Assembly (NCBI RefSeq): GCF_900475315.1
Contig: NZ_LS483369.1
Location: 620,001-684,000, forward strand
Direction of reading: 5' to 3'
Length of the DNA: 64,000 bases
Source: Neisseria cinerea
GTDB lineage: Bacteria; Pseudomonadota; Gammaproteobacteria; Burkholderiales; Neisseriaceae
The notes under the pieces were generated by a model. It was not told the origin of the DNA and ran no database searches. It saw only the letters and a program-made list of their open reading frames with translations. The first letter of the stretch is position 1. Every line of letters begins with the position of its first letter. The translations under genes were made by a program, and so were the position numbers. Shown in pieces: positions 8,875 through 17,012 of the stretch.

Positions 8875-10032
8875 TCAGGTTCGAATATGGCGGTTCAAGT
8901 TCAGGCACAGCCACAGCCCGGCCGCCGCCGCAAACATACCGGCGATGCCGATACGGGAAATGCCGGCATATTGCGTTACCCAATGTCCCAACAGTGCGCC
9001 GCCGCCGATACCGACGTTGTAAAGTCCCGAATAAATCGAGTTGGCAAGGTCTGCGGCATCGGAGGCGAAATCTAAAACTTTGGAAACCATCCCCAGACTG
9101 ACGACCACAATCGCCGTCCCCCATACGAACACCAGCGCATAAATAGCGGCGGGCAAATGCACCAAAGGCAGCAAGAGCCCTGAGGACAAAGCGATGACTG
9201 ATACCGCTCCCGCCAAAAATGCGCGCGGATGTTTGGCAAACCATTTGCCGAACAGGTAAGACGCGGCAAAGCCCGCCAGACCGTACAGACCCAGAACCAT
9301 GGTAACCTGCCGGGCGGAGAAACCGCCGATTTGGATGACGAACGGCTCGATGTAGCTGTATGCGGTAAAGTGCGCCGTGATGACCAGTACCGTCATCGCA
9401 TACAGCAACATCAGTTTTTTCCGTTTCAAAAGCAGGGGCAGGCTGCTTAAAGAACCTGTATTCACACTCGGCAGGGGAGGCAGGCTTTTGGCAAGGACCG
9501 CCATAACCGCCGCCGAACACAGGCCGATCAGCAGGAAACTGGCCTGCCAGCCCAAATATTGTCCGACCATGCGTCCGAGCGGAATCCCCGCCACCATCGC
9601 CATCACCGTTCCCGTACTGAGCAGGCCTAAAGCCTGATTTCCTTTTCCGGCGGGGGCGATGCGTACTGCCAGCGAAGCCGTAATGGACCAGAACACTGCG
9701 TGCGTCAGCGCAATCCCCACGCGGCTGGCGAGCAGGATTTCAAACCGCCACGAGGCAAACGACAGGATGTGGCTGACGGTAAACAGCGCAAACAGTACCA
9801 GCAGCAGGCCGCGCCTTTCCATATGGCGCGTCAGCAGCATGAGCGGCAGCGAAGTCAGCGCGACAATCCATGCGTAAACCGTAATCATTATGCCTGTTTC
9901 AGTCGCCGCCATGCCGAAGCTTTGTCCGATGTCGCTCAAAAGTGCGATGGGGATAAATTCCGTCGTGTTGAAAATGAATGCGCCGATTGCCAAGGCAACG
10001 ACGCTCAACCAGGGTTTGTGTGAAGCGTTCAT
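8875..10032 (-). CDS. MFS efflux transporter (sugar efflux/SotB-like)
   Basis: A 385-residue, 12-helix major facilitator protein. I chose the start MNASHKPW at 10032 rather than the longer frame from 10062, because the family begins a few residues before the first TM helix. FNTTEFIPIALLSDIG in helix 1 and the RVGIALTHAVFWS stretch in helix 4 resemble SotB/YdeA arabinose/IPTG exporters. The cytoplasmic loop LTRHMERRGLLL between helices 2 and 3 is a degenerate motif A. The transported substrate is not deducible. It is divergent from the copZ-like gene at 10180 and has DUS copies just past its stop (8832, 8857). Confidence 0.85.
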   Translation of the reverse strand: MNASHKPWLSVVALAIGAFIFNTTEFIPIALLSDIGQSFGMAATETGIMITVYAWIVALTSLPLMLLTRHMERRGLLLVLFALFTVSHILSFASWRFEILLASRVGIALTHAVFWSITASLAVRIAPAGKGNQALGLLSTGTVMAMVAGIPLGRMVGQYLGWQASFLLIGLCSAAVMAVLAKSLPPLPSVNTGSLSSLPLLLKRKKLMLLYAMTVLVITAHFTAYSYIEPFVIQIGGFSARQVTMVLGLYGLAGFAASYLFGKWFAKHPRAFLAGAVSVIALSSGLLLPLVHLPAAIYALVFVWGTAIVVVSLGMVSKVLDFASDAADLANSIYSGLYNVGIGGGALLGHWVTQYAGISRIGIAGMFAAAAGLWLCLNLNRHIRT

Positions 10033-10179
10033 TGTTGTCGTCCTGATGGGCAGTGTTGTCATTATGGCGCAAGCGGCCGTCTTTTTCCAAACCTGCCGTG
10101 CAGTTTCAGCGTTTGCCCGAGTCTGCGAACCGTCCTACAATAACGTTTGTCAGATTGCAGTTCCAACGAAAGGAAAATT

Positions 10180-10392
10180 ATGGAAACCCTTATCCTCGAC
10201 ATCGGCGGCATGAGCTGCGGCGGCTGCGTTAAAAGCGTTACTCGGATACTGGAAAGCGTCAAAGGCGTGGCAAGCGTCGAAGTCAGCCTTGAAAACAAAA
10301 GTGCAACCGTCGGATATGACCCCGCGCAAACCGATGCAGGTGCGTTGATTGAAGCCGTAGAAGACGGCGGTTATGATGCGGCGTTGAAATAA
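10180..10392 (+). CDS. copZ: CopZ-like heavy-metal-associated chaperone
   Basis: A 70-residue HMA domain protein starting METLILDIGGMSCGGC. The two cysteines of the GMSCGGC motif bind soft metals, usually Cu(I). The fold order (beta strand, CxxC loop, helix, strands) is complete at 70 residues. I start at 10180 because it has a good ribosome site (ACGAAAGGAAAA) and the family begins at this methionine. It likely passes copper to P-type ATPases; a candidate ATPase is 30 kb away at 40014-42482. A DUS-pair terminator follows at 10432. Confidence 0.9.
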   Translation: METLILDIGGMSCGGCVKSVTRILESVKGVASVEVSLENKSATVGYDPAQTDAGALIEAVEDGGYDAALK

Positions 10393-10431
10393 AGCGGCAG
10401 GAATCCCGTCCGAAGCCTTTGCGTTTCCCCG

Positions 10432-10473
10432 ATGCCGTCTGAAGCACGCTCCGTGCCTTCAGACGGCATTTTT
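10432..10473. terminator. DUS-pair hairpin terminator after copZ
   Basis: Inverted AT-DUS copies (ATGCCGTCTGAA and TTCAGACGGCAT) enclose a 15-base loop and are followed by a T run. It can stop copZ on the plus strand. Confidence 0.85.
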
Positions 10474-10482
10474 ATGTAAGGT

Positions 10483-10875
10483 TTACGGTTCCTGAGGAAT
10501 CATCAGTACGGGGATGACGACCGCCCATGCCGGAATGTTTTCCCGATATTGTGCGATATACGCTTCACCGATATCTTCCCGGTAGAGGATACCGACAGCG
10601 GCAACGGCGGCACGGGCATGTTTGGGGATTTTTTCTTTAAAATTCTTGGCGGTTTTGGCAACCGGTATATTGTTGGCACAGAAAAGGTAATTGCCGCCGC
10701 CGTCTTCGATGATGTCCAAGCTGTCGCCGGTTTTCAACGTTTTGGCAGCCCTGATGCGTTCGTCGATTTCCCCGTATGGCGGATTTTCGTTTTTTCGGGC
10801 GATGAAGCCGATATCCAACTCTCCTCCGTAGTTGGAAAGTATCTTGTATTCCGTATTCAACCCGGTGAAACCTAA
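10483..10875 (-). pseudogene. C-terminal fragment of a conserved protein, possibly the tail of a disrupted helicase
   Basis: The open frame runs from 11070 but its first 70 or so residues are read from prophage-derived DNA, including a terminator-like inverted repeat near 10980-11010, and have no protein-like character. From about 10875 downward the frame becomes ordinary neisserial coding sequence (ELDIGFIARKNENPPYG, then KTLKTGDSLDIIEDGGGNY and a final PAWAVVIPVLMIPQEP). I do not recognise the domain with certainty; a HIRAN-like tail is possible. It is on the same strand as the broken exonuclease-domain fragment at 13311-13893, with only Mu-like debris between them, so the two may be the ends of one former gene. 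Confidence 0.5.
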
Positions 10876-11014
10876 TGAGATAAATATATAGGGGTTGATG
10901 AGAAAAATGGTACGAGAGAGGATGACGGGGGATTTTGTGGGATGAAAAAAATGCAAGGGAGTTGCAAATATTGCAATAAAAACGGACGGTATTTTTATCG
11001 TCCGTTTTTTGTTG

Positions 11015-11388
11015 TCAAAGTCCTTTTTTGAGGGCGGCGATGGCGATGTCGAGGATTCTGCGTTCGGCACCGGGTTGGAGTTGGTTGTTGCCGTTGATGG
11101 GGAGATAGGGGCGCGCGGGGAGTTTGGTTTTGTGACCTAGCCCCGCTTGGCCACCGAGGCGGTGGATAGCGGCGTATTTTTTGTTGCTGCCGATGCGGGC
11201 ATAGTTGCTGCCGACCTGTGTGGTCAGGCTGGCGGCAAGTTGCCCGCTTTTTTGCAGGGTCTTGCCTCCCTAGTCTGCGGTGCGCTGATGAAAAACGGGT
11301 GTGAAACGGCGAGATGGGCAGATAAATCCTGCGGCTTGAAGGTCATGATGCCTTGACTGGTTTTGAGTTTGAGGTGGGGTTTGGGCAT
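11015..11388 (-). pseudogene. Mu gpG-like virion morphogenesis protein, joined to another phage gene start
   Basis: From 11388 an ATG with in-frame codons gives MPKPHLKLKTSQGIMTFKPQ and further residues, resembling the start of a Mu-like portal (gp29) protein. Near 11265 the frame changes, and the other frame reads GKTLQKSGQLAASLTTQVG then NYARIGSNKKYAAIHRLGGQ and ends at 11015 with ILDIAIAALKKGL. That second part is the signature of phage virion morphogenesis protein gpG. The simplest reading is a deletion that fused the start of one late gene to the end of gpG out of frame. The gp29 identity is inference; gpG is clear. Confidence 0.7.
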
Positions 11389-11409
11389 GATATGTACTCT
11401 TTAAATACC

Positions 11410-11574
11410 TTAATAACCTTTGGTTAATGCGCTTTTTCGGCGGATTTGGCGGCTGGCTACGCGTATCGGTCCGGTATTCAGCTCGTGGCTGGCGTAATGG
11501 GCAAGGACAAAGGCAATCGCCGCATCGCCGTGGCGTTTTTTGCCCTCTTGCCAAGCGTCTGACAGTCAAAAGCC
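11410..11574 (-). pseudogene. Mu gp28-like terminase large subunit, C-terminal fragment
   Basis: Reading the minus strand gives LSDAWQEGKKRHGDAAIAFV, then LAHYASHELNTGPIRVAS and a stop at 11410-11412. This is the C-terminal end of the Mu-like gp28 terminase of neisserial prophages, as I recall it. An in-frame TGA lies immediately upstream at about 11575, and the ATPase and nuclease domains are missing. It precedes the gp29/gpG fragment by 21 bp, which is the normal phage order. Confidence 0.6.
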
Positions 11575-11709
11575 GCACGAGCAAGGGATTGGAAAACAAC
11601 AGCCTGCTCTATCCTATGGCGGTCAACAACTTGGTGGCGGCGGCGATGAATCAGGCGGCGGAGCTTGGTTTTGAGATGGTTGACGGCGATGTGGTACGGG
11701 GGGTGTGAG

Positions 11710-11832
11710 ATGAAAAGAAACGAAATCGCACCGACTGTCATCATCGTATTGCTCTCCATCGTCATTATGGTACAGGCGGTGATGGCGGAAAACCTGCCGG
11801 CAGCATCCGCCCGTGCAGATATGGCAGTATGA
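11710..11832 (+). CDS. Small hydrophobic phage-associated peptide
   Basis: A 40-residue ORF, MKRNEIAPTVIIVLLSIVIM followed by QAVMAENLPAASA. One TM helix or signal peptide is evident, with a possible cleavage after AVMA. It overlaps the end of an upstream open frame (stop at 11706-11708) whose last codons (NNLVAAAMNQAAELGFEMVD) look like coding debris of an unknown phage gene. The function is unknown; it may be truncated. Confidence 0.4.
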   Translation: MKRNEIAPTVIIVLLSIVIMVQAVMAENLPAASARADMAV

Positions 11833-11849
11833 CCTCGAAAGGAATCTAT

Positions 11850-12059
11850 ATGTCTTTATCAACAGAAGAAAAACAACTGTATGCTGTTTTTATCCATAAT
11901 GTGTACAATGGTGCCGTCCATGCCGATGCGGACGATATTACGCCTGAAGTTGCCGACATCTGCGACAAGCTTGCAACCGCCATTGCCCAATGTTCAAAAA
12001 AATGGTTTGGCCTGAGTCCATGTTTCGTGCATTTTACGGGCAACCGTTCTTGTCTTTGA
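11850..12059 (+). CDS. Hypothetical protein, probably truncated, in prophage remnant
   Basis: A 69-residue ORF, MSLSTEEKQLYAVFIHNVYN and following, with a good ribosome site (CGAAAGGAAT) 7 bases upstream of the ATG at 11850. The first 55 residues look like a soluble helical protein (DADDITPEVADICDKLATAI), while the end (CFVHFTGNRSCL) looks like read-through in a wrong frame. I do not recognise the family. Confidence 0.45.
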   Translation: MSLSTEEKQLYAVFIHNVYNGAVHADADDITPEVADICDKLATAIAQCSKKWFGLSPCFVHFTGNRSCL

Positions 12060-12208
12060 GGACCGTATTGAAAAAGTTTGCAGGGTCTTTAGTCGAAAAA
12101 TGGATTGAAACGATAGTAAAAGACAGGCGCTATCGTGTTTGTATCGCTGCCGCCGCATTGAATTGGCGGTAGACTTTAGAGATGGAGCTTATGGGAATCT
12201 GATAGCTT

Positions 12209-12484
12209 ATGCTGGAAAAAATCATCGACTTTCTGTTCTTTCTCGACCAACGCCTTCCCTTTGTCAAAAACAGATGGGCGGCATTATTGGGGTCGTTGCC
12301 GTTTACGCTCCTGCTGCTGATTACCGACGGTAAAACCATCCGTATGCTGTTGTCGGAAACATCTTGGGGTATATGGGCCGTATGCTTTGTATTGGCAATT
12401 ATGTGGTTTGACTGTAGGATAGACAGCCGCTTGAGGTTTTTACCGTATATCTGTATCGCTAAAATTGCTGTTTCATTCTTGTAA
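12209..12484 (+). CDS. Small membrane protein in prophage remnant
   Basis: A 91-residue ORF with hydrophobic segments at about residues 25-40, 52-66 and 78-90 (LLGSLPFTLLLLI, WGIWAVCFVLAIMW). The ribosome site is weak. A terminator follows six bases after the stop. No family is recognised; within a Mu-like context, holin-like or superinfection functions are conceivable, but nothing in the sequence shows this. Confidence 0.45.
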   Translation: MLEKIIDFLFFLDQRLPFVKNRWAALLGSLPFTLLLLITDGKTIRMLLSETSWGIWAVCFVLAIMWFDCRIDSRLRFLPYICIAKIAVSFL

Positions 12485-12489
12485 ACGAC

Positions 12490-12516
12490 AAACCGTCCGC
12501 CTCAGGGCGGTTTTTT
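12490..12516 (+). terminator. Rho-independent terminator
   Basis: The stem AACCGTCC / GGGCGGTT has a 6-base loop and is followed by six T. It ends transcription of the small membrane protein gene. Confidence 0.8.
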
Positions 12517-12592
12517 ACTGCCTCCGGCAAACATCTGTCGAAAAAAGTTTTAAACCCGATTAAAAGCCGTTTCAGACGGCATTTGCCACAAT

Positions 12593-12620
12593 AACCTCAT
12601 CCATCTGATGAGGTTTTTTT
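12593..12620 (+). terminator. Hairpin with T run overlapping the protease-I ribosome site
   Basis: The perfect 8-bp stem AACCTCAT / ATGAGGTT encloses a 7-base loop and is followed by seven T, which end directly before the ATG of the Mu protease-I fragment. The GAGG in the right arm is also the only Shine-Dalgarno candidate for that ATG, so the structure would both terminate and hide the ribosome site. Confidence 0.65.
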
Positions 12621-12995
12621 ATGTCCTATGAAATTTTCCGCGCAGGGATGCGCACCGATGCAAACGGCAATACGGTAACGATTACTCCCGCCGACCTTGC
12701 CGCCGCCGCGCAAGCCTACGATCCGAAAGTGCATGAGGCTCCTATTGTGATCGGCCACCCGAAGGCGGATGCGCCGACTTACGGCTGGGTCAGCGGACTG
12801 AAAGCTGAGAACGGCGTACTGATGGCGGACTTTAACCAAGTCGATGAAGGCTTTGCGGATTTGGTTAAAGCCGGACGATATAAAAAAGTGTCGGCGAGTT
12901 TTTACCTGCCGACCAGCCCGAACAATCCCAAACCGGGTGTTTGGACGTTGCGCCATGTCGGCTTATCAACACCTATGCTTACCACGAAATGTTGA
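12621..12995 (+). pseudogene. Mu protease I (gpI), truncated
   Basis: The first 115 residues (MSYEIFRAGMRTDANGN, then HEAPIVIGHPKADAPTYGWV, then YKKVSASFYLP) match the N-terminal protease domain of Mu-like gpI, a scaffold-maturing protease. After LRHVGL the sequence departs from the family and ends at 12995. The catalytic and scaffold parts of the normal 350-residue protein are missing. Downstream to about 13080 another frame reads YAYHEMLTRKALNEA, a TAG stop, then more codons, a relic of a further phage gene. Confidence 0.75.
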
Positions 12996-13083
12996 CCCGT
13001 AAAGCCTTGAACGAAGCCTAGCGCCAGCAGCACCCTCGTTTTACAACGGAGTTGATGTTGGATTTTGCGGCGATGATGTGAAT

Positions 13084-13245
13084 ACGCCGCGCCTTGAGGC
13101 ATCCGCCTCCCGCTGCACCATCCGTTTTGCCCTTGCAGTTTCCCACGGCGAATCCGTCGTCATCCCGCAAAGTACGCAGATTGCCGCAGGTGCGACCGTG
13201 TTTCAGACGGCATCGGAAGACACGCTCTCACCAGCCGGTCAAACT
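13084..13245 (+). pseudogene. Mu baseplate J-like protein fragment
   Basis: An open stretch reads PRLEASASRCTIRFALAVSH, then GESVVIPQSTQIAAGATVFQ, then TASEDTLSPAG. The pattern RFxL...VVIPxGTQ...AxxVFxT is that of Mu gpJ/phage baseplate J proteins. It lacks a start codon of its own and is cut at about 13245, where the frame runs into DNA antisense to the helicase-like fragment. Confidence 0.6.
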
Positions 13246-13310
13246 TTGGTTTTCATCAACTCCAGAAAACGTGTGCGGCAGACTTTCAAACGCCCTTTTC
13301 CTTCGTTGTC

Positions 13311-13893
13311 CTACATCATCATCCAAATAATGCGTATCAATCGGTTGGTGTCCGGGTGTTCGGTACGTTCGGCGAAGGAGATGCCGTCTGAAGAACGATA
13401 CGGCAGACGCATATCGGACAATGCCGCCCACAGGGTAAATTCATCGGGCCTTTCGGTTTTGATTTTGCCGAATGCGGCACACTGGTCTTGAAAAAGCTGC
13501 CAACAGGCGTGGCAGTCCGCCAACGGGGGAGTTGAGTTCGGAAGAGATGATTTTGTAGTTTTTAATCAGGCGGTGGTACGGGTTTTGCGGAAAGGCGAGC
13601 GGCGACAGCTTCAGCGTATCGATAACGGGCAATGAAAGCCATGCCTGGTCGGGCGCGGCTTTTTTCAAATACGGCAGGTCGTGTTCGAGGAAGTTGTGCC
13701 CCATCAGCCATTCCGCACCTTCCGCAAGGGGTAGCATTTCCGCCAATGCCTTCCTGAATCCTTCTGCATGGTGGAAGCTTCGTTCAAACCCGAGGTCAAG
13801 ATCGGGCCGGTATGCACCGATTTTGAAGACGGTATCGGTTTTGGGGTTAATTTCCAAGTCGATGATTAAAACGGCAGATACGGCAAAATCCAT
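13311..13893 (-). pseudogene. 3'-5' exonuclease domain of a helicase-like gene, frameshifted and truncated
   Basis: The 5' end encodes a DEDD exonuclease (RNase T/DnaQ type): LIIDLEINPKTDTVFKIGAY holds the first Asp-Glu pair, and WLMGHNFLEHDLPYLKKA holds the third acidic residue in the NxxxHD context. After NYKIISSELNSP the frame breaks. At 13525-13529 there is a run of five G (C on the coding strand); four would continue the frame into LADCHACWQLFQDQCAAFGK and KTERPDEFTLWAALSDM. That second part is open to 13311, where Mu debris begins. Fused exonuclease-RecQ helicases begin in this way, so this is probably the N-terminal remnant of such a gene. Confidence 0.65.
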
Positions 13894-14105
13894 GGCGGTC
13901 GGGATGTTGGCATAAAACGGTCAATATACCATAGTGTTGAGCCTTTATCCCTGATTTCGGCAAGATGGCGGAGGGGTGCGTCCGGACGTATGCGCATACC
14001 TTCAGACGGCATACTTGTTCGGAAGCCCGATAATTTTCGTGCGGTTGAAGTAGGCAGGCGAATTGGTTAAACTTGCGGGCATATTATCTTTAGAGTGAAC
14101 AGAAT

Positions 14106-15734
14106 ATGTCGAACAAAAAGAAAAAAGCCGCTTCCGCGCGCCCTGTCATGGCGAAGAAAGCGCGGCAGGCGGTTGTCGGCAATCCTGCCTCCCATATGGC
14201 GGAACCTTCGGAAATATCGGACATCAAAAATTCATATGATGATTTGATGTATGAATCCAAAGCATTTTCCCAAACCGCCATCAACGCTTTGGAGGCACGC
14301 GCCCGCATGATGGGCCTAAAGCCTGCCGCAGCGGGAAATGCCAAGGTCTTGGAGCTGGGCTGTTCGATGGGCGGCAATATCATCACGCAGGCACTTTATT
14401 ACCCGGATGCGGAATTTATCGGTATCGACTTGTCCGGCAGGCAGGTTGCGCAGGGCAACGCCATCATTGAAAAAATGGGCTTGAAAAATGTGCGCCTGGA
14501 AGAAAAAGATATTTTGACCGTTGATGAATCATTCGGGAAGTTCGACTATATCATCGTGCACGGCATTTGGTCGTGGGTTCCCGATACGGTTAAAGACAAA
14601 ATCTTTTCGATTTGCCGGAACAACCTGACCGAACACGGCATTGCCTATATTTCGTACAACGTCTACCCGGGATGGAAGCGTTCGGAACAGATACGCGAAA
14701 TCATGTTGTTTTCAAGCAGCGGTATGCAGGGTGAATCCTTGGCATTAAGGACGCGGAAAGGTTTGGATACGGTCAACGCACTGGCGGAAATCCTGGAAAG
14801 CGACAAGGGCTTCAGAAATAACGAAAAACTTCAGTCCATGCGTAATGTGTTGGGTAAGAACGGTTATTATGTCGCCCATGAGTATATGGAAGCATTCAAC
14901 GATCCGATTTACGTCAACGGCTTCATCGAATGGGCCAACCGCCACCGACTCGCATATATCGGCGATACCAGGCTGTCGATGTCTTTTATTTCCTGGATGG
15001 CGGAGCATACCAGGGAGAGGATAAAAGCATTGACAAACGGGGATTATATTGCCAAAGAACTTTATATCGACATCCTTTTCGATAGTGAGTTCCGTCGTTC
15101 GCTTTTATGCCGTCAGGAAGAGGGGCACAATATCGCCCGAAACGAGACGGTTCCTATTGAAATTATGGAAAACCTGTATTTCCGGCTTGTACAGGGTACG
15201 GGTATCGACCTGGATGAAAGCAATACCATGTTGTCCGGCATCCGCGAGGTTATGAGCGGCGGAGAACCGTTTAGAACCGAAGATGTTGTGGCGAATCTGA
15301 ACAGGCGTTTTCCGGGTTTGGCATTTGACCGGGTGCAGATTAATTCCCAGCTTCTATTGCAGACGATTACCGGATATTTTGCCGTTTCGTCGGACAAAGG
15401 GGAAAAACTTACCTTCGAAGACCATAAAACCTACGTACCTGCACGCTTTACAGACTATGTTGCCGCTTTTGTGGAGCACGGTGCGGAGCAGTTTGTCAAA
15501 CCGGCCAACCGTTACAACGAAGGTACGCCTTCATTTGGATACGGGCACTTGTACATTATGCGGCAATTGTCGCAGCCGACGACCAAACAGGCGGTGATAG
15601 ATGCGGTTGCCGAAAATTTGAACATCGTTACCACTACGGTCGACGGTTTGAAATTCAATCCGCCTGCAAGAGTTTATGTAGAACAAATCCTGTCAGAGTT
15701 GGCAGAAAGGCATTTTTTTGCTCAGGCAGACTGA
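14106..15734 (+). CDS. SAM-dependent methyltransferase with regulatory domain
   Basis: A 542-residue protein. A lysine-rich N-terminus (residues 1-20) precedes a class I methyltransferase fold: motif I is VLELGCSMGGN near residue 79, followed by EFIGIDLSGRQV (ribose-binding acidic residue) and DYIIVHGIWSWVP. The C-terminal half (about 220-320) resembles the methyltransferase regulatory domain found in this architecture, followed by a winged-helix-like region. The substrate is unknown. The next gene, 108 bp downstream, is an unrecognised protein on the same strand and may be a partner. AT-DUS lie outside the gene, not within it. Confidence 0.78.
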   Translation: MSNKKKKAASARPVMAKKARQAVVGNPASHMAEPSEISDIKNSYDDLMYESKAFSQTAINALEARARMMGLKPAAAGNAKVLELGCSMGGNIITQALYYPDAEFIGIDLSGRQVAQGNAIIEKMGLKNVRLEEKDILTVDESFGKFDYIIVHGIWSWVPDTVKDKIFSICRNNLTEHGIAYISYNVYPGWKRSEQIREIMLFSSSGMQGESLALRTRKGLDTVNALAEILESDKGFRNNEKLQSMRNVLGKNGYYVAHEYMEAFNDPIYVNGFIEWANRHRLAYIGDTRLSMSFISWMAEHTRERIKALTNGDYIAKELYIDILFDSEFRRSLLCRQEEGHNIARNETVPIEIMENLYFRLVQGTGIDLDESNTMLSGIREVMSGGEPFRTEDVVANLNRRFPGLAFDRVQINSQLLLQTITGYFAVSSDKGEKLTFEDHKTYVPARFTDYVAAFVEHGAEQFVKPANRYNEGTPSFGYGHLYIMRQLSQPTTKQAVIDAVAENLNIVTTTVDGLKFNPPARVYVEQILSELAERHFFAQAD

Positions 15735-15842
15735 TTATCTGAAACCGTCGGCCGTCATGACAAACCGCCCGTTACGCATTTCTTGCGGCAGGGCGGAATT
15801 TGCAAGGCTATGCCGTTCAAACAACTACCACACAGACATATT

Positions 15843-16946
15843 ATGAATACATTTACCCTAGCCGATACCAGGCCGTATCCCCAAAATCCGATTAAAAACC
15901 ACCTGCTGCTCAATGCCTACCAGCTGGCGCATAATTCTTCCCAGGCTTCGCGCAAGCTTTCATCTGAGCAGCTTCAAACCGAAATAAGGGGAATGCTTCA
16001 GCAAAACCACTATATCAACCTTTCTCTTGCGCTGACCATGACTCCCGATGCCGGAACTTATACCGCGCTGCTTTCCAGCGTGAATTCGGTACTCGATTGC
16101 GAAAAAGACGGGGAAGTGCAGTGGTTTGCCCTGCCGCTCGTGCTGGTGTCCGGCTGTAAGAAAGAGCGTACTGTCGATATGAAGGTGCCGACAGCGGAAT
16201 TGTTTGCCTGCCTGCAAAACTATCCGCACCTGCGCGCGTTAACCCAGGATACGCAATGGCTGCCTTATCTTGTACATTCCTCCGATTTGAGTGCCGTTAC
16301 CCCCGATATATGGTGGCGCGCAAAACAGAATGAAGAGGCGGCTGCCGGACATTTGCGCAGTTTTGAGGAACGTCCGCTCGTCATGCCTGAAGGACAATCT
16401 GTCCATGTGGTCTATGCACTGGGTTTCGGCAGCGGCAAGGTTCAGACGGCATTGGGTCAGAACCTTCTTCAGGCAGGCTTGCCCCTGATGCAGGTATGGC
16501 AGGAAAAGCTCGCATCGGAAGGTGTTACGCTGTTTGTCAATCCGCTTTCCCCGGATTCTCCGGTACGCGCGCTTTCTGATGGCAGCCATACACGCCAGCG
16601 CATGGCGATGGATGTTTTTGCTGCAAACGCGATACGGGCCATCCGTATGCAGAGCCCGCGGGTCGGCGTGGTCGCTGCGGCAAAGGCGGGCGGACAGATT
16701 CTATTCGGATTTAATGCGACCGACAGCGCGTTCGAAGTCGTACCACAGGTATTCTCATGGCAGCTTTCCTTTACCGATAACATTGCCGTCATCCAGCAGA
16801 ATTTCCTCGACCTGATGGCGGAGTGCCGCGTGGAACACGTTTACCTGCTGCATGATGCATTGAATGAGTACGAGGACATTCCAAGTTATGCGGAAGCATT
16901 GAAACGGGAAGGACACAACCCGTTTTTCAGCGGTCAATACGATTGA
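15843..16946 (+). CDS. Conserved hypothetical protein
   Basis: A 367-residue protein that I cannot assign. I chose MNTFTLADTRPYPQNP at 15843 because upstream residues of the longer frame are low-complexity and overlap nothing conserved. Visible blocks are LLLNAYQLAHNSSQASRKLS, a hydrophobic VQWFALPLVLVSGCKKER, and a glycine-rich VVYALGFGSGKVQTALG. There is no signal peptide or TM helix. An AT-DUS is embedded at about 16441. It lies between the methyltransferase and a protein tyrosine phosphatase on the same strand. Confidence 0.7.
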   Translation: MNTFTLADTRPYPQNPIKNHLLLNAYQLAHNSSQASRKLSSEQLQTEIRGMLQQNHYINLSLALTMTPDAGTYTALLSSVNSVLDCEKDGEVQWFALPLVLVSGCKKERTVDMKVPTAELFACLQNYPHLRALTQDTQWLPYLVHSSDLSAVTPDIWWRAKQNEEAAAGHLRSFEERPLVMPEGQSVHVVYALGFGSGKVQTALGQNLLQAGLPLMQVWQEKLASEGVTLFVNPLSPDSPVRALSDGSHTRQRMAMDVFAANAIRAIRMQSPRVGVVAAAKAGGQILFGFNATDSAFEVVPQVFSWQLSFTDNIAVIQQNFLDLMAECRVEHVYLLHDALNEYEDIPSYAEALKREGHNPFFSGQYD

Positions 16947-17012
16947 CGGCCACATGCCGTCTGAAAAAGATTCGGTTTCAGACAGCATGGGTATGTATCG
17001 GGAAAAGGAAAT

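Larger units (their letters stand above)
10880..13300. mobile_element. Mu-like prophage remnant
   Basis: About 2.4 kb of broken Mu-family genes in both orientations: minus-strand pieces of the terminase (gp28), a gp29/gpG junction and gpG; plus-strand pieces of protease I and baseplate protein J; and short unknown ORFs. No transposase MuA or MuB and no intact structural gene remain. The order is not that of a functional Mu, so there have been multiple deletions and at least one inversion. Boundaries are estimated from where neisserial coding sequence resumes on either side. Confidence 0.75.

Noticed and set aside
8875-8900. GGTTCGAAT similar to a tRNA T-loop
   Set aside because: It is part of the MFS transporter 3' end, with no cloverleaf around it.
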